Origin: GM7GCV1 sp965222065
GTDB taxonomy: Bacteria > Pseudomonadota > Gammaproteobacteria > Pseudomonadales > GM7GCV1
Assembly: GCA_965222065.1 (NCBI GenBank)
Contig: OZ244933.1
Location: 620,001 to 684,000 of the forward strand
Reading direction: 5' to 3'
Length of the DNA stretch: 64,000 nt
Numbering within the stretch: position 1 is the first letter of the stretch; each line of letters starts with the position of its first letter. The notes below the pieces were generated by a model. That model was not told the DNA's origin and made no database searches. It was given only the letters and a program-made list of their open reading frames with translations. Both the position numbers and the translations under genes were made by a program. This document shows positions 18,768-29,873 of the stretch, one piece after another.

Positions 18768-20771
18768 CTAGCCGTTCCAGATACGCTCCAGGTCCTGTAA
18801 CACCTCGACAAGACAAGTCATAAATCGACCGGCATCGCCACCATTGACTACGCGGTGATCGTAGGACAACGCCAGAGGCATCATTTTTCTTGGGACAAAG
18901 TTTGTTCCATCCCATACAGGTTGAATTGAGGTTTTGGAAACACCCAGAATGCCGACCTGTGGTGCAGGAACAATCGGCGTAAACCCGGTTCCCCCAATAG
19001 CACCAAGGCTGGAAATGGTAAAGCAGGCTCCCTGCATCTCCTTGGGAGACAGCTTGCCATCTTTGGCTTTGGCCGCAAAGCTTGATACTTCTTTTGCCAG
19101 CTCCCAGATGTCCTTTTTATCAACATCACGAATTACTGGCACCATCAGGCCTTTGGGCGTATCTACAGCAATGGAAATATGGCAGAACTGGCGTTCAACC
19201 AGGTCTTCGCCATTTTCATGAAGCGCCGTATTAAATTTGGGGTTTTCCTTAAGAGCAATGGCAGAAGCACGCAACAGGAAGGCCACGGGCGTCATCTTGA
19301 TGCCTCGAGCAGAGGCTTCGGCCTTGAGATAGCCGCGGTATTCCTCAAGCTCAGTCACGTCAGCATTGTCGAACTGGGTGACATGGGGAACATTCAACCA
19401 GTTGCGCGACATATTGTCCGCAGTGACCTTGTTGATCTTCGACATGGGCTGAATATCGATTTCGCCGTACTGGCTCCAGTCCACTGCCGGAATAGGCGGA
19501 ACCCCTGCTCCGCCAGCGGCAGCACCGCCTGACTTCAGCGCCTGTTTTACGTAAGCATCAACGTCGTCCTTGATAATACGTCCGCGCTTGCCGGTACCCT
19601 TAACTTTACGAAGGTCGACCCCAAGCTCCCGGGCTTGTTTGCGAACCGCCGGACCTGCATGAACATCGGCTCCGCTAACCGGCGCCGGTTCTGGTACAGA
19701 AGAAGCCTCTTTTGGTGCAGAAGCCCTGGATTCAGAAGGCTTTTCTTCTTTCGAGGATTCTTCTTTTGCAGGCGCTTCTTTTTTGGGTTCAGGTTTCGAT
19801 GCAGACTCTTTCACTGCATTGATGGTTACCAGCTTATCGCCCTGGGATATTTTGTCTCCGACGGCAATGTGCAATTCGAGAATCTCGCCGGATGCTTCCG
19901 CGGGTACTTCTACGGATGCTTTATCAGTTTCAACCACGGCAATAGTATCGCCCTCTTCGACAGAATCGCCGACGGCAATAGGCACCTCGATAATTTCGGC
20001 ATCGTCAGACCCCATATCAGGGACCTGGAATTCAACCGGACCCGCCTCAGATGCACTATCATCACTGGACTCTTCTTCAGGTGCCGCCTCGGATTTCTCT
20101 TGAGATGGTTCATGAGACCCGGAAGCAGAGGTGTCTGTGCTGTCTGATGAGGACTCTTGCGCAGGTGAAGCAACTTTCAGTGTGACCAGATCCTGCCCTT
20201 CGCTGATTTTGTCCCCTTCAGAGACGTGCAGCGCAACTACTATGCCTGCCGCTTCAGCCGGCACTTCCAGTGAGGCCTTGTCGGATTCAGCGACAATAAG
20301 CGAGTCCCCTTCGGCGACTTCATCACCTTCAGCAACAATAATTTCTGTGACTTCCGCCGAATCACTGCCGATATCGGGGACCTTGAACAGTTGCTCGGTT
20401 TCTTCTCCACCAGCCTGATCGGAATCCTTGTCTTTGGCTTCTTCTGCCCCTGATTCTTTGGGCTCTGCTTCCGCGTTGTCATCCGGGGAATCCTCTTCTG
20501 ATTCAGAAGGTGCTTCGGACTCCGAGGCCTCATCTGCCTCCATTTCAACTTCTATGAGTTCGGCTCCTTCAGCGAGCGAATCCCCTACTTTCACCTTAAT
20601 TGCCTTAATTGTGCCAGCAACAGGCGAAGGAACTTCCAGGGAAGCTTTATCTGACTCCATCACACAGATGGAATCTTCAACCTCAATCTTATCCCCTTCA
20701 GAGACCAGAATTTCAGTGATCTCGGCGCTATCCGCGCCAAGATCCGGTACTTTGACTATTTCTGTTGTCAC
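18768..20771 (-). CDS. aceF: Pyruvate dehydrogenase E2, dihydrolipoyl acetyltransferase
   Basis: 667 residues. Three tandem lipoyl domains, each with the lipoylated lysine in [10 protein letters not shown] or [10 protein letters not shown] (Lys42 in the first), joined by acidic/Ala-Pro-rich linkers. A peripheral subunit-binding domain ([16 protein letters not shown] near residue 365) follows, then the catalytic domain ending in [15 protein letters not shown] with the active His/Asp. It transfers acetyl from lipoamide to CoA in the PDH complex core. Second gene of the aceE-aceF operon, 13 bp after aceE. Three lipoyl domains match the enterobacterial type. Confidence 0.96.
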   Translation of the reverse strand: MTTEIVKVPDLGADSAEITEILVSEGDKIEVEDSICVMESDKASLEVPSPVAGTIKAIKVKVGDSLAEGAELIEVEMEADEASESEAPSESEEDSPDDNAEAEPKESGAEEAKDKDSDQAGGEETEQLFKVPDIGSDSAEVTEIIVAEGDEVAEGDSLIVAESDKASLEVPAEAAGIVVALHVSEGDKISEGQDLVTLKVASPAQESSSDSTDTSASGSHEPSQEKSEAAPEEESSDDSASEAGPVEFQVPDMGSDDAEIIEVPIAVGDSVEEGDTIAVVETDKASVEVPAEASGEILELHIAVGDKISQGDKLVTINAVKESASKPEPKKEAPAKEESSKEEKPSESRASAPKEASSVPEPAPVSGADVHAGPAVRKQARELGVDLRKVKGTGKRGRIIKDDVDAYVKQALKSGGAAAGGAGVPPIPAVDWSQYGEIDIQPMSKINKVTADNMSRNWLNVPHVTQFDNADVTELEEYRGYLKAEASARGIKMTPVAFLLRASAIALKENPKFNTALHENGEDLVERQFCHISIAVDTPKGLMVPVIRDVDKKDIWELAKEVSSFAAKAKDGKLSPKEMQGACFTISSLGAIGGTGFTPIVPAPQVGILGVSKTSIQPVWDGTNFVPRKMMPLALSYDHRVVNGGDAGRFMTCLVEVLQDLERIWNG

Positions 20772-20784
20772 GTATTTCCCCCAA

Positions 20785-23427
20785 TTACAGCGTCATGGGA
20801 TCAGCTTTTTCTGGATCGATGCCATATTTCTTAATGGCATCAGCAACCAGGCTCTTATCAACTTCCCCTTCATCGGCCAGCGACTTCAATGCCGCGACCG
20901 TAATATAGTTGCGATCGACTTCGAAGTGTTTTCGCAATTGTGCGCGGGTGTCGGAGCGACCGAATCCATCGGTACCCAACACTCTGTAGGTGCCGGGGAT
21001 AAAGCCTCTCAATAGTTCATTGTGGGCCTGAATGTAGTCCGTGGCGATGACTTTGGGCCCCTTGCGATCCTGAAGCAGTGACGTAATCATCGGCACTTTG
21101 GCCTCTTCCGTGGGGTGAAGCAGATTCCAGCGGTCTACAGACTTGGCTTCCCGGTATACCTCGTTAATAGAGGTCATGCTCCAAATATCCGAATCCACAT
21201 TCCAGTCTGCCTTGAGCATTTCGGCCGCTGCCAGTACTTCCAGCAGGATACTTCCGGCTCCCATAAGCTGAACCTTGGGGTTCTTGCCACTTTTCTCTTC
21301 TTTCAGAAGATACATCCCTTTAATGATGCCTTCTTCCGCGCCCTCCGGCATCGCTGGGTGCGCATAGTTTTCATTCATCGAGGTGATGTAGTAGAAGCAG
21401 TTTTCTCCTTCTCCGTACATACGGCGAATGCCTTCCTGGATAATCACGGCCAGCTCATAGCCATAGGTAGGATCGTAGCTACGACAGTTGGGGATAGTCG
21501 AGGCAACCAGATGGCTGTGACCATCCTGGTGTTGCAAACCCTCGCCATTCAGTGTGGTACGACCAGCTGTGGCCCCAATTAAAAAGCCCCGGGCCTGAAG
21601 ATCACCTGCCGCCCAGCACAGGTCACCTACGCGCTGGAACCCAAACATGGAATAAAACACATAGAAGGGAATCATCGGCAAGTCACTGTGGCTGTAGGAC
21701 GTTGCCGCCGCTAGCCAGGCCGACATGGCGCCAGATTCGTTAATACCTTCTTCCAGAATCTGGCCATCCTGTGACTCTTTGTAAAACATGATCTGGTCGG
21801 CATCTTCCGGCTTGTACTTCTGCCCGTTGGCCGCATAAATACCCAGTTGGCGGAACATGCCTTCCATACCAAACGTTCGGGCTTCATCGGCAACGATCGG
21901 TACGACCTGTTTGCCAATATTCTTGTCTTTGGCCAGGGTCGAAATAATTCGCACAAAGGCCATGGTGGAAGAAATTTCACGATCACCGGTGGATTCCAGC
22001 TGCTTGGCAAAATTTTCCAGGGGAGGAACTTCCAGAGGTGCACTTTTTGCCTGGCGCTTGGGAATATACCCTTTCAGTGCTTCCCGGCGAGCCCGCAAGT
22101 ATTTCATTTCCGGACTGTTTTCGTCCGGGCGGTAATAGGGAACATCGGGAAGTTCTTCGTCGGAAATCGGGATATTGAAGCGATCCCGGAACTCCTTGAG
22201 CCCTTCCAGGCCGAGCTTTTTCAGGGAATGCGTCGTGTTTGCCGCTTGCCCCTGCTCACCCAGGGCATAACCCTTGACAGTTTTGGCCAGAATGACCGTT
22301 GGTCTGCCCGTGGTGTTTACCGCCTGGTGATAGGCCGCATACACCTTGAATGGGTCATGGCCGCCGCGATTCAGTCCTTCCAGCTCTTTATCGGTCATAT
22401 GTTCGACCAGGTCGCCAATTCCTTTATCAATAAAGGCCTGGCGCAAGTAGGAACCAGGTTTGGCCTTAAAGTTTTGATATTCGCCATCAACCCATTCATC
22501 CAGGGCTTTTTGCAGGCGTCCATCTTTATCTTTGGCAAAGAGCGCATCCCAGTGACGCCCCCAAACAACCTTAATCACATTCCAGCCAGCGCCGCGGAAT
22601 ATTCCCTCAAGCTCCTGGATCACTTTGCCATTACCACGTACCGGGCCATCAAGGCGCTGCAGGTTACAGTTAATGACAAAAATCAGGTTATCGAGGTTTT
22701 CACGCCCGGCCAGTGAAATCGCACCCAGGGATTCCGGCTCATCGGTTTCACCGTCGCCCAGAAACGCCCAGACTTTGCGATCACCATGATCCACCAGGCC
22801 GCGATTCTGTTGATACTTCATCACATGGGCCAGATAAATGGCCTGGATTGGCCCCAGCCCCATGGAAACTGTCGGGAAATTCCAATAGTCCGGCATCAGC
22901 CAGGGGTGTGGATAGGAAGACAGCCCACCACCATCGACTTCCCTGCGGAAGTTTTCCATTTGTTCTTCGGTAATACGGCCTTCAACAAATGACCGTGAAT
23001 ACATACCTGGCGCACTGTGGCCCTGATAAAAAACCAGATCGCCCTTGTTGCCATCATCCCAGCCTCGCCAAAAATGGTTAAAGCCGATCTCATAGAGAGT
23101 TGCCGAGGAAGCAAAAGAAGAAATGTGTCCACCGATGCTGCTATCGCGAGTATTACAGCGCATAACCATCGCCAGGGCATTCCAGCGGATAATCGAGCGA
23201 ATACGGCGTTCCATAAACAGATCGCCGGGAAGAGGTGTCTCCTCTTCAATACGAATGGTATTCCTGTATGGGGTGACAACCGCAGGTTTGAGGTCGACGC
23301 CTTGATCATTAGCGCTACCCTCAAGCTTGGTGAGCAGCTCAGCGGCCCTGTCCTTGCCTTCGACTTTAATGACTGAGTCCAGCGCATCCAGCCATTCGCG
23401 GGTTTCTAATGAATCAATATCATCCAC
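20785..23427 (-). CDS. aceE: Pyruvate dehydrogenase E1, homodimeric type
   Basis: About 880 residues, the normal AceE size. It decarboxylates pyruvate on thiamine diphosphate and acetylates E2. The TPP motif starts [10 protein letters not shown] and ends with [15 protein letters not shown]. The GTG at 23425-23427 is chosen as start: AGGAG lies 8 nt upstream, and the protein then begins [19 protein letters not shown], matching the known AceE N-terminus. A longer reading from 23490 adds 21 residues without a binding site. First gene of the aceEF operon; no pdhR gene lies next to it here. Confidence 0.96.
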   Translation of the reverse strand: MDDIDSLETREWLDALDSVIKVEGKDRAAELLTKLEGSANDQGVDLKPAVVTPYRNTIRIEEETPLPGDLFMERRIRSIIRWNALAMVMRCNTRDSSIGGHISSFASSATLYEIGFNHFWRGWDDGNKGDLVFYQGHSAPGMYSRSFVEGRITEEQMENFRREVDGGGLSSYPHPWLMPDYWNFPTVSMGLGPIQAIYLAHVMKYQQNRGLVDHGDRKVWAFLGDGETDEPESLGAISLAGRENLDNLIFVINCNLQRLDGPVRGNGKVIQELEGIFRGAGWNVIKVVWGRHWDALFAKDKDGRLQKALDEWVDGEYQNFKAKPGSYLRQAFIDKGIGDLVEHMTDKELEGLNRGGHDPFKVYAAYHQAVNTTGRPTVILAKTVKGYALGEQGQAANTTHSLKKLGLEGLKEFRDRFNIPISDEELPDVPYYRPDENSPEMKYLRARREALKGYIPKRQAKSAPLEVPPLENFAKQLESTGDREISSTMAFVRIISTLAKDKNIGKQVVPIVADEARTFGMEGMFRQLGIYAANGQKYKPEDADQIMFYKESQDGQILEEGINESGAMSAWLAAATSYSHSDLPMIPFYVFYSMFGFQRVGDLCWAAGDLQARGFLIGATAGRTTLNGEGLQHQDGHSHLVASTIPNCRSYDPTYGYELAVIIQEGIRRMYGEGENCFYYITSMNENYAHPAMPEGAEEGIIKGMYLLKEEKSGKNPKVQLMGAGSILLEVLAAAEMLKADWNVDSDIWSMTSINEVYREAKSVDRWNLLHPTEEAKVPMITSLLQDRKGPKVIATDYIQAHNELLRGFIPGTYRVLGTDGFGRSDTRAQLRKHFEVDRNYITVAALKSLADEGEVDKSLVADAIKKYGIDPEKADPMTL

Positions 23428-23602
23428 GTAGTTTGCTCCTGAAGTTTTTAAAACAGAATATTTAATATCTTGATTTTGGCAGGTAGGCACTCAGCACCAA
23501 GCGCCAATTAATCTTGAATGTCGCCAACTGTATATAATATGTAGCGACTTAATGTTTTTGGCAATGGTACCAATTTGAGCACAAAAAAGCTTCGAAATTT
23601 TT

Positions 23603-24685
23603 CTATTTCTCTGTATCCACAAGCTCCATTTGCTCCGGATGGTGCACGGGCCACGCAGTAATAAGCGCCTTAATAAAGGTTGCCAGGGGGATTGCAAAAA
23701 ATATTCCCCAGACACCCCAAATACCACCAAAAACCAAAATGGCCAAAATAATAACCACCGGATGTAGATTCACCACCTCCGAAAACAGCATGGGCACCAG
23801 CACATTACCATCCAGTATCTGCAACACAATATAAGCAAGTATCAGATACAGGGTGGTCGCCGATATTCCCCATTGAAAAAGCGCCACCAAAGCAACGGGA
23901 ACCGTTACAGCAAAAGCCCCGACAAAGGGGATCATGACGGAAAAACCTACCAGTACTGCCAGCAGAAGGCTGTAACGCAGACCAAACAGGGCAAAAACAA
24001 CGTAGCTGACGACACCCACAATCACAATTTCGGCCGCTTTACCGCGAAGGTAATTCGCCAATTGCATATCCATTTCAGCCCATATAACACGCATTGCCCC
24101 TCGACGTGAGGGCAAAAACGACTTGATTCCCTGCCCCAGGGAATACCAGTCTTTAAGCAGGAAAAAAACAAGGATAAGCACAAGCGCCGTGTAAACAGTT
24201 AATGTCATCAACCCGGGAATCTGGCCGAAAGAATAGGCCAGCAACTTTTCACCATTGGTAATGGCTAATTGGTTCATTTGGGAAAACGTTGCCGACAGCA
24301 ACTCATCACTAAAGTAACCCGAGCCGGTTTCCAGAAGTTTGCGAATGGCCTGCTCAGCCCTGTTGGCAATAGCCGGCAGCTCGATAATCATTGCGCTGAC
24401 TTCACCCAAAATCAGGGGAACCAGTATAAAAATAAGGGCAATATTGACGCCGATAAAGAATAGATAGGTGATCGTCAGCGACCAAAATCTCGGGATACCC
24501 TTTTCGACCATCCAATGCATGGGTCCCTGCAAAATATAGGCAATAATCAGGCTGACCAGAAACGGAACAAGTACACTTCCGAGAAACCAGATAATGAGCA
24601 GCGAGGCAAGAATAAAAAAAGACAAAAGCACCGCTTCTTCATCACCAAGATATCGGGTTATCCAGGAATTAAGTGTTTGCCGCAT
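23603..24685 (-). CDS. AI-2E family transporter (PerM-like)
   Basis: 360 residues with seven to eight predicted transmembrane helices, including paired N-terminal helices (LLSFFILASLLIIWFLGSVLVPFL), a soluble region around residues 80-150, and the family's C-terminal block (GNVLVPMLFSEVVNLHPVVI, then GGIWGVWGIFFAIPLATFIKAL). Family members export small molecules or, in some bacteria, sodium; the true substrate is unknown. Divergent from bepA; this perM-bepA adjacency recurs in related genomes. Confidence 0.88.
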   Translation of the reverse strand: MRQTLNSWITRYLGDEEAVLLSFFILASLLIIWFLGSVLVPFLVSLIIAYILQGPMHWMVEKGIPRFWSLTITYLFFIGVNIALIFILVPLILGEVSAMIIELPAIANRAEQAIRKLLETGSGYFSDELLSATFSQMNQLAITNGEKLLAYSFGQIPGLMTLTVYTALVLILVFFLLKDWYSLGQGIKSFLPSRRGAMRVIWAEMDMQLANYLRGKAAEIVIVGVVSYVVFALFGLRYSLLLAVLVGFSVMIPFVGAFAVTVPVALVALFQWGISATTLYLILAYIVLQILDGNVLVPMLFSEVVNLHPVVIILAILVFGGIWGVWGIFFAIPLATFIKALITAWPVHHPEQMELVDTEK

Positions 24686-24830
24686 ACAGTTACAATTCTC
24701 TCGGGTTAATACTTTTCATTTCCAGCTGCGCCCCATTACTCCCCATTCATTTGTGCATTTGCGCAACAAGTTGGAGAATGTGCTGTCCAAGGACGTAAGC
24801 TGAGTTTACTAGATTTTCAAAGCGGAATTT

Positions 24831-26261
24831 ATGCGTTACCTATCTGTCATTCTGATTATTTTATCGCTTCTGCCTTTTTCGGGAGCAACCATCGCCGAAA
24901 TCCGGCTACCCAGCATGGGCGAAGCCAGTTCCGCGGTTATCTCTATTGAGCAGGAGCGAGAACTTGGTCAGGCATGGCTGCGCTCATACCGGGCCCAAAC
25001 GGACATAAATACCGATTACCTGCTGCAGGAATATGTCGAAAACCTGATTTTAAATATGGCTCAGCACTCAGATGTGGTGGACAAGCGACTGGACGTTATC
25101 ATCGTTAACAATCCCGCGCTCAACGCCTTTGCTGTTCCGGGCGGCATTGTGGGGGTCAATACCGGCCTGTTCAACTATGCGGAAACAGAACACCAGTTTT
25201 CTTCCGTCATGGCCCACGAACTGTCCCACCTGAGCCAGCGACACTTCGCCCGCTCTGTAGCTGAAAGACAGTCAAACCAAATGACGACAATGGCAGGAAT
25301 CCTGGCGGGAATCCTGTTGGCCGCAACGACAAGTGGCGATGCGGGCCTGGCCATGATTTCTGCCAGTCAGGCCGCGTCTCTGGAGGCAGACCTTCGCTAC
25401 AGCCGTCAACACGAACAGGAGGCGGACCGCATTGGTATAGAGGTGATGGCCAAGGCAGGTTATGACCCAAATGCAATGGGACACATGTTCGAGAACATGC
25501 TTCGCTCTACCAGCTATGTCGGCTATCAGGCGCCGGAATACTTGCGCAGTCACCCGTTAACAGAAAGCCGCGTCAATGATGCGCTTAATCGGGCACGGCA
25601 ATATCCGCAGAAATTCTATCCCGAATCACAGCTGTACCAGCTGATGCGCAAACGGGTTGAGGTGCAGGAATCAAGGGTCCCGGCCCAGGCAGTACAAAAA
25701 TTTGAGGCGGAACTGGCATCACAAGACTCACCAATCAACAAGTACGCCTTGTCACTTGCCTATAAAAAAGCCCTCAGGTACGAGGACGCGCTGGAACTGG
25801 CAAAAGAGCTTTATGAATCAGACAGCAGCTACCAGCCCTTTGGGCTGCTATATGCCGACTTGCTGAACCTGACAGGAGACACAAGGGCGGCCGAGCCGAT
25901 TGTTCGCAACTATCTGCAGAGACGCCCGGACAGTTATGCCCTTAACATGGCGCTCGCGGGCACCTTGTCACATGCAGGGAAATTTTCCGAAAGCGCGGAT
26001 ATCCTGCGCAAACAGACACTTTCGCGCCCCAATGACTCTGCTGTCTGGTACGAATACTCGGAAACACTTGGACTGGCTGGCGAAATTCTTGAGCTGCACA
26101 AAGCCCGCGCGGAATACTTTATGCTGGTTGGTGCATTTGACCGGGCCATCAGGCAATTACAATTCGCCAAGACGGAGGCAGCGGGAAATGCGATTGAACT
26201 GGCGGTTCTCGATGAAAAAATTACTCGTGCGGCGCGCCTGCGAAACAACACCCAGTTCTAA
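24831..26261 (+). CDS. bepA: M48 metalloprotease / outer-membrane assembly chaperone
   Basis: 476 residues: a signal peptide to about residue 22, a periplasmic M48 protease domain with the zinc motif HELSH (VMAHELSHLSQRH near residue 128) and the third-ligand Glu in HEQEADRIG, then a TPR-rich C-terminal half. This matches BepA, which assists LptD and BAM folding or degrades stalled outer-membrane proteins. A GGAATTT purine run precedes the ATG. Convergent with nadA, 4 bp apart. Confidence 0.92.
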   Translation: MRYLSVILIILSLLPFSGATIAEIRLPSMGEASSAVISIEQERELGQAWLRSYRAQTDINTDYLLQEYVENLILNMAQHSDVVDKRLDVIIVNNPALNAFAVPGGIVGVNTGLFNYAETEHQFSSVMAHELSHLSQRHFARSVAERQSNQMTTMAGILAGILLAATTSGDAGLAMISASQAASLEADLRYSRQHEQEADRIGIEVMAKAGYDPNAMGHMFENMLRSTSYVGYQAPEYLRSHPLTESRVNDALNRARQYPQKFYPESQLYQLMRKRVEVQESRVPAQAVQKFEAELASQDSPINKYALSLAYKKALRYEDALELAKELYESDSSYQPFGLLYADLLNLTGDTRAAEPIVRNYLQRRPDSYALNMALAGTLSHAGKFSESADILRKQTLSRPNDSAVWYEYSETLGLAGEILELHKARAEYFMLVGAFDRAIRQLQFAKTEAAGNAIELAVLDEKITRAARLRNNTQF

Positions 26262-26265
26262 ACCC

Positions 26266-27288
26266 TCAGGCCACCAGTTGGGTTGCCCTGAAGTCCAGCA
26301 TACGTGAAAGGGATCGGATTGCCTGCCTGGCGATTTCGGGGTCAACGAAGACTTCGTTCTCACTGGAGTCCATAACCTGCGCGAGACTTTCCAGTGAATT
26401 CATTGCCATCCAGGGGCAGTTGGCACAACTGCGGCAGGTCGCTCCCGAGCCGGCCGTCGGCGCAATGATTAGCTCTTTATCTGGCACAGCCTGCTGCATT
26501 TTGTAAAAAATACCCTGATCTGTTGCCACAATCAGCTGTTTGTTCGGGAGGTCTCGAGCCGCCTGGATAATTTGTGATGTGGAGCCGACAGCATCGGCCA
26601 GCGCAACAACAGACTCAGGGGACTCCGGGTGCACCAATACCGCCGCATCCGGGTAAACTGCCTTCATCTCTGCCAGACGCTGGCTCTTGAATTCTTCATG
26701 GACAATGCAGGAGCCATTCCAGAAAACCATATCTGCACCGGTTTTCTTCTGGACATAACTACCCAGATACCGGTCAGGCGCCCAAAGAATTTTTTCTCCC
26801 AGCGAATCCAGATGATCAACCACATCCACGGCAATACTGGAAGTGACAACCCAATCCGCCCTTGCTTTCACTGCCGCCGAGGTATTCGCATATACAACCA
26901 CCGTGCGGTCTGGATGCTGATCGCAAAATTCGGAAAATTCCTCAGCTGGACAGCCAATATCAAGCGAACAGGTCGCATCCAGCGTGGGCATCAATACCTG
27001 TTTTTCGGGGCTAAGGATTTTGGCCGTCTCGCCCATAAACTTGACGCCACAGACGATCAGCTTTTCAGCCGGGTGATTGGCGCCAAACCGCGCCATTTCA
27101 AGAGAATCCGATACACAGCCGCCCGTTTCTTCAGCCAGCTGCTGAATCTCCGGATCGGTATAGTAATGCGCAATAAGCACGGCATTCTCGCGCTTAAGCA
27201 TTGCCCGTATATTCTCTATATGCCTTGCCTTTACGCTGGCAGGGATTTCCCTGGGCTGTGTAAATAACGTCTCGGCCAGTTTAATCAT
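26266..27288 (-). CDS. nadA: Quinolinate synthase A
   Basis: 340 residues. It condenses iminoaspartate with dihydroxyacetone phosphate to quinolinate in NAD synthesis, using a [4Fe-4S] cluster. Visible are the substrate motif [15 protein letters not shown] (near residues 38-52) and the C-terminal [13 protein letters not shown] (near residue 293) with the conserved cysteines. Further candidate cluster cysteines lie in CSLDIGC and in [10 protein letters not shown]. Of usual length; single-gene unit. Confidence 0.95.
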   Translation of the reverse strand: MIKLAETLFTQPREIPASVKARHIENIRAMLKRENAVLIAHYYTDPEIQQLAEETGGCVSDSLEMARFGANHPAEKLIVCGVKFMGETAKILSPEKQVLMPTLDATCSLDIGCPAEEFSEFCDQHPDRTVVVYANTSAAVKARADWVVTSSIAVDVVDHLDSLGEKILWAPDRYLGSYVQKKTGADMVFWNGSCIVHEEFKSQRLAEMKAVYPDAAVLVHPESPESVVALADAVGSTSQIIQAARDLPNKQLIVATDQGIFYKMQQAVPDKELIIAPTAGSGATCRSCANCPWMAMNSLESLAQVMDSSENEVFVDPEIARQAIRSLSRMLDFRATQLVA

Positions 27289-27497
27289 GCGTCAATTTCG
27301 ACCAGATAGAATGGTAAAGGGCGCAAATTGTAACCAATTTGAAAGATAAAATAACAAGCTTGTGCTTCCATACTACTTGGACAGGGAAATTGCCCCGGAA
27401 GTTGCGAAAAATCCTGAAAGACTAATGACGGCGCCCAATAGGCCCCGACAGACGGCTTTTTGGCAGACTTTCGGCTTGCACAGGATTTTTATATTGG

Positions 27498-28133
27498 TCA
27501 GGAACCCAGCGTTTTGACCAGGCTGACGAACTTCGCTGCGTCCGCCTGAATATCCTCAATAGATTTCCCCTGCCGATACAAAGCACCACCTATACCAAAG
27601 CCATTGGCCCCGGCTGCCCAATACTTCTCCATATTACTGCTATCGATGCCACCGACGGGCAATACTTTTGCATCCTGGGGAAGGACTGTACGCCAGCTCT
27701 TGATAGTGGCAGGAGATAGCATCTCACAAGGAAAGGCCTTTAATCCGGAAGCACCTGCATCCAGTGCTGCGAAGGCCTCAGTCGGCGTTGCCACACCGGG
27801 AAGCGATACCACATCCAGGTCGACACAAGTGCTAATAACATCGGGATTCATGCAAGGCGACACAATGAGCCTCCCACCCACATCTGCAACTTCCCTGACA
27901 CTGGCAGTCTTTAATACAGTGCCGGCTCCTACCAGCATCCTGTTACCGAATTTTTCAGATATTAAGCCAATGCTATCGAGTGCGTTGGGTGAATTTAGCG
28001 GGACCTCCACTATCTGAATTCCGGCATCAAACAAACAATCGACAACCTCAGTCGATTTATCCGGGGTGATTCCTCTAAGGATTGCCACGATGGGCATAGG
28101 GTCCAAAAATCGGGTCAGTATGTTATTCATCAT
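27498..28133 (-). CDS. dgoA: 2-dehydro-3-deoxy-6-phosphogalactonate aldolase
   Basis: 211 residues, KDPG/KDPGal aldolase fold. The family signature EVPLNSPNALDSI near residue 40, the GAGTVL strand, and the Schiff-base lysine in GLKAFPCEMLSP near residue 132 are all present. Pairing with DgoK points to galactonate rather than gluconate substrate: it splits 2-keto-3-deoxy-6-phosphogalactonate to pyruvate and glyceraldehyde 3-phosphate. The start codon overlaps the dgoK stop (ATGA), so they are translationally coupled. No dgoD dehydratase or transporter is in view. Confidence 0.9.
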   Translation of the reverse strand: MMNNILTRFLDPMPIVAILRGITPDKSTEVVDCLFDAGIQIVEVPLNSPNALDSIGLISEKFGNRMLVGAGTVLKTASVREVADVGGRLIVSPCMNPDVISTCVDLDVVSLPGVATPTEAFAALDAGASGLKAFPCEMLSPATIKSWRTVLPQDAKVLPVGGIDSSNMEKYWAAGANGFGIGGALYRQGKSIEDIQADAAKFVSLVKTLGS

Positions 28134-29059
28134 CCTTCTCTGGCAATTGCCAATTGCAATGATCCGGCAATAGTGGCCTCGGCGGCATCTATGCCGTAGG
28201 CATTAATATTAAAGTGCTCGAGCGCATAGAGGTATTTGGCCATCATGTCCCGTGAAGCAATAACTGCAACGACGGAACTGTCATTTTTCACCATACTGTC
28301 TATTTCATGGCCAATCAGCAATCCCGACAGATATGAACCGCCCTGCTGTATTTGCAGCTTACCGGCGAGATTTAGTGAGCGCACTGTAAAAAGATGATGC
28401 ACTAATCCACCCTGACAGCGACTATTATCCAACCCCAATGAAAACATATCTTCGTCCCAGGCCGACTCGTCTTGCACAGAAGCCGAGAGTATTGAGTTTT
28501 TGCCCAGGAGGTTAAACAGCTCACCTGTCATGGTTGTGGAAAAGCCTTTCATACCAGTATCCGCCACTTCTATCCATTTGTTATGAGTGCCCGGCATACA
28601 TATGTAATCGGCTGTCTTTAGCCCATTTTCCTCAATGAGCGAGCAGGCTCCTAAAAACTGGACCTCTTCTCCGCGCATAATATCCGGGCAGCCACTGACA
28701 CTATTACCCATAACGCCCGGGACAATCCAGCATCGGCCCTCATTGACCGATTTAACCTGATACAAATTTTCGAGCAGATGCTGGGCGTTAATCGGATAGG
28801 TCACATAAGGAACCTCTACCCAGCCATGACGACTTCCTACCATGCCGCTCATAAATATGGAGACACCATCGTCCATGCCCAGCCAATGACCAATATTGGT
28901 TTCGAGTACTGACTCGAACTGGCCACGAATATTCAGCAACCCATCCTTGCTTGAAACCTGATCCAGGATTTGTCGATCGCGATCAACCAGGAACGCCCGA
29001 AAGCTGCTGGTTCCCCAATCGACGATAACGTATTTCGGGTTCTCTCTTTCTTCTTTCAT
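28130..29059 (-). CDS. dgoK: 2-dehydro-3-deoxygalactonokinase
   Basis: 309 residues. The opening VIVDWGTSSFRAFLVD is the phosphate-1 motif of the DgoK/sugar-kinase fold; GTHNKWIEV (near residue 168) and FSTTMTGELFNLL are characteristic of DgoK. It phosphorylates 2-keto-3-deoxygalactonate with ATP before cleavage by DgoA. First gene of the dgoKA unit. Weak ribosome-binding site. The leading part of this operon (promoter, regulator) is not recognisable in the hairpin-rich DNA upstream. Confidence 0.92.
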   Translation of the reverse strand: MKEERENPKYVIVDWGTSSFRAFLVDRDRQILDQVSSKDGLLNIRGQFESVLETNIGHWLGMDDGVSIFMSGMVGSRHGWVEVPYVTYPINAQHLLENLYQVKSVNEGRCWIVPGVMGNSVSGCPDIMRGEEVQFLGACSLIEENGLKTADYICMPGTHNKWIEVADTGMKGFSTTMTGELFNLLGKNSILSASVQDESAWDEDMFSLGLDNSRCQGGLVHHLFTVRSLNLAGKLQIQQGGSYLSGLLIGHEIDSMVKNDSSVVAVIASRDMMAKYLYALEHFNINAYGIDAAEATIAGSLQLAIAREG

Positions 29060-29306
29060 TTTTATTGATATAGCGCCCCATAATTAACAGGGCCGATCAT
29101 GCCATATTTCAGCTCTCAGCACTTGGGGTTGATGGATTGACGGTAAACGCGCTGTCACGTTTACCGCCCTTCGGGCTCAGTGTGGCCCGTAAGAGCAGCG
29201 AACGTTTTGGCCAACGCCGCAAAGCGGCTTGTCCAGGTTGCTTCAGCGCAACCTGTCGAACCGTAGAGGAACCAGGCCCAGGCATGATCTCCGGGCATTA
29301 AAAAAG

Positions 29307-29692
29307 CCGCCTCTTGGCGGTTTTTACTCATATTTGGTGGGTCGTGCTGGATTACTCAGGCTAACGCCTTCGCCCTTCGGGTCCACAGGCAAGCCTGTGG
29401 CTGTCTCGGCGCTATGCGCCTCGGCTCGAACCGCTTCGCTGGTTCTCATCCAGCGTTTACTGCAGATATAAAAAAACCGCCTCTTGGCGGTTTTTACTCA
29501 TATTTGGTGGGTCGTGCTGGATTACTCAGGCTAACGCCTTCGCCCTTCGGGTCCACAGGCAAGCCTGTGGCTGTCTCGGCGCTATGCGCCTCGGCTCGAA
29601 CCGCTTCGCTGGTTCTCATCCAGCGTTTACTGCAGATATAAAAAAACCGCCTCTTGGCGGTTTTTACTCATATTTGGTGGGTCGTGCTGGAT
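29307..29692 (-). repeat. 170-bp tandem repeat with tRNA-Lys 3'-end copies (rtT-like)
   Basis: Two full 170-bp units (29307-29476, 29477-29646) and a partial third that merges into the tRNA-Lys 3' half. Each unit has a bidirectional terminator (ACCGCC-TCTT-GGCGGT with A/T flanks), the trailer AAATATGAG, exactly 19 bp of the tRNA-Lys 3' end including CCA, and a spacer with three hairpins (CACAGGC/GCCTGTG, GGCGC/GCGCC, GAACC/GGTTC). The two spacers are identical. The architecture equals that of the E. coli tyrT downstream repeats (about 178 bp, 19 bp of tRNA-Tyr each) that release rtT RNA. ORFs called here are artefacts. Confidence 0.85.
29641..29665. terminator. tRNA-Lys terminator (third copy)
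   Basis: AAAAAACCGCC-TCTT-GGCGGTTTTT, a short strong stem with A and T tracts on both sides, 9 bp beyond the tRNA 3' end on the minus strand. The same terminator recurs at 29301-29325 and 29471-29495 in the tandem repeat. Confidence 0.8.
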
Positions 29693-29722
29693 TCGAACCA
29701 GCGACCAATTGGTTAAAAGCCA
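29675..29722 (-). tRNA. 3' half of tRNA-Lys(TTT); left prophage attachment site (attL)
   Basis: Minus-strand sequence from the anticodon loop CTTTTAA through a normal T arm (GCTGG TTCGAAT CCAGC), the acceptor 3' strand ACGACCC, A and CCA, matching bacterial tRNA-Lys(UUU). Upstream of the loop the 5' anticodon-stem strand is only partly right (CGTGG in place of the expected ATTGG) and no D arm or 5' acceptor strand follows, so the gene is cut at about 29722. This is what integration into the tRNA gene leaves behind; the intact, prophage-restored tRNA should lie beyond the right edge. Confidence 0.85.
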
Positions 29723-29786
29723 CGCGCGCAATCAGCCATAACCTATTGTTTTTGTTGAAAATCCATTTTAAATCTATCCCATAAAT

Positions 29787-29800
29787 ACTCCCTAAAGAGT
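29787..29800. promoter_or_regulatory. Operator-like palindrome, site A (left prophage end)
   Basis: ACTCCCTAAAGAGT inside the longer palindrome AATACTC...GAGTATT (29784-29803), followed by TTTTTTA. Same family as the immunity-region operators, yet 31 kb away, between attL and the last late gene. Confidence 0.55.
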
Positions 29801-29873
29801 ATTTTTTACCACCTGTTTTTATTATATTTTTTATTTTTTAACTTGTTTTATGGGGAGTGATTATAGCCAGTCG

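Noticed and set aside
19635..21015. Long Ser-rich + strand ORFs opposite aceF
   Set aside because: Antisense shadows of the acidic linker/lipoyl repeats; no binding sites.
29229..29784. Three small ORFs sharing the sequence KKPPLGGFYSYLVGRAG
   Set aside because: They are translations of the terminator/tRNA 3'-end repeat, a common artefact.
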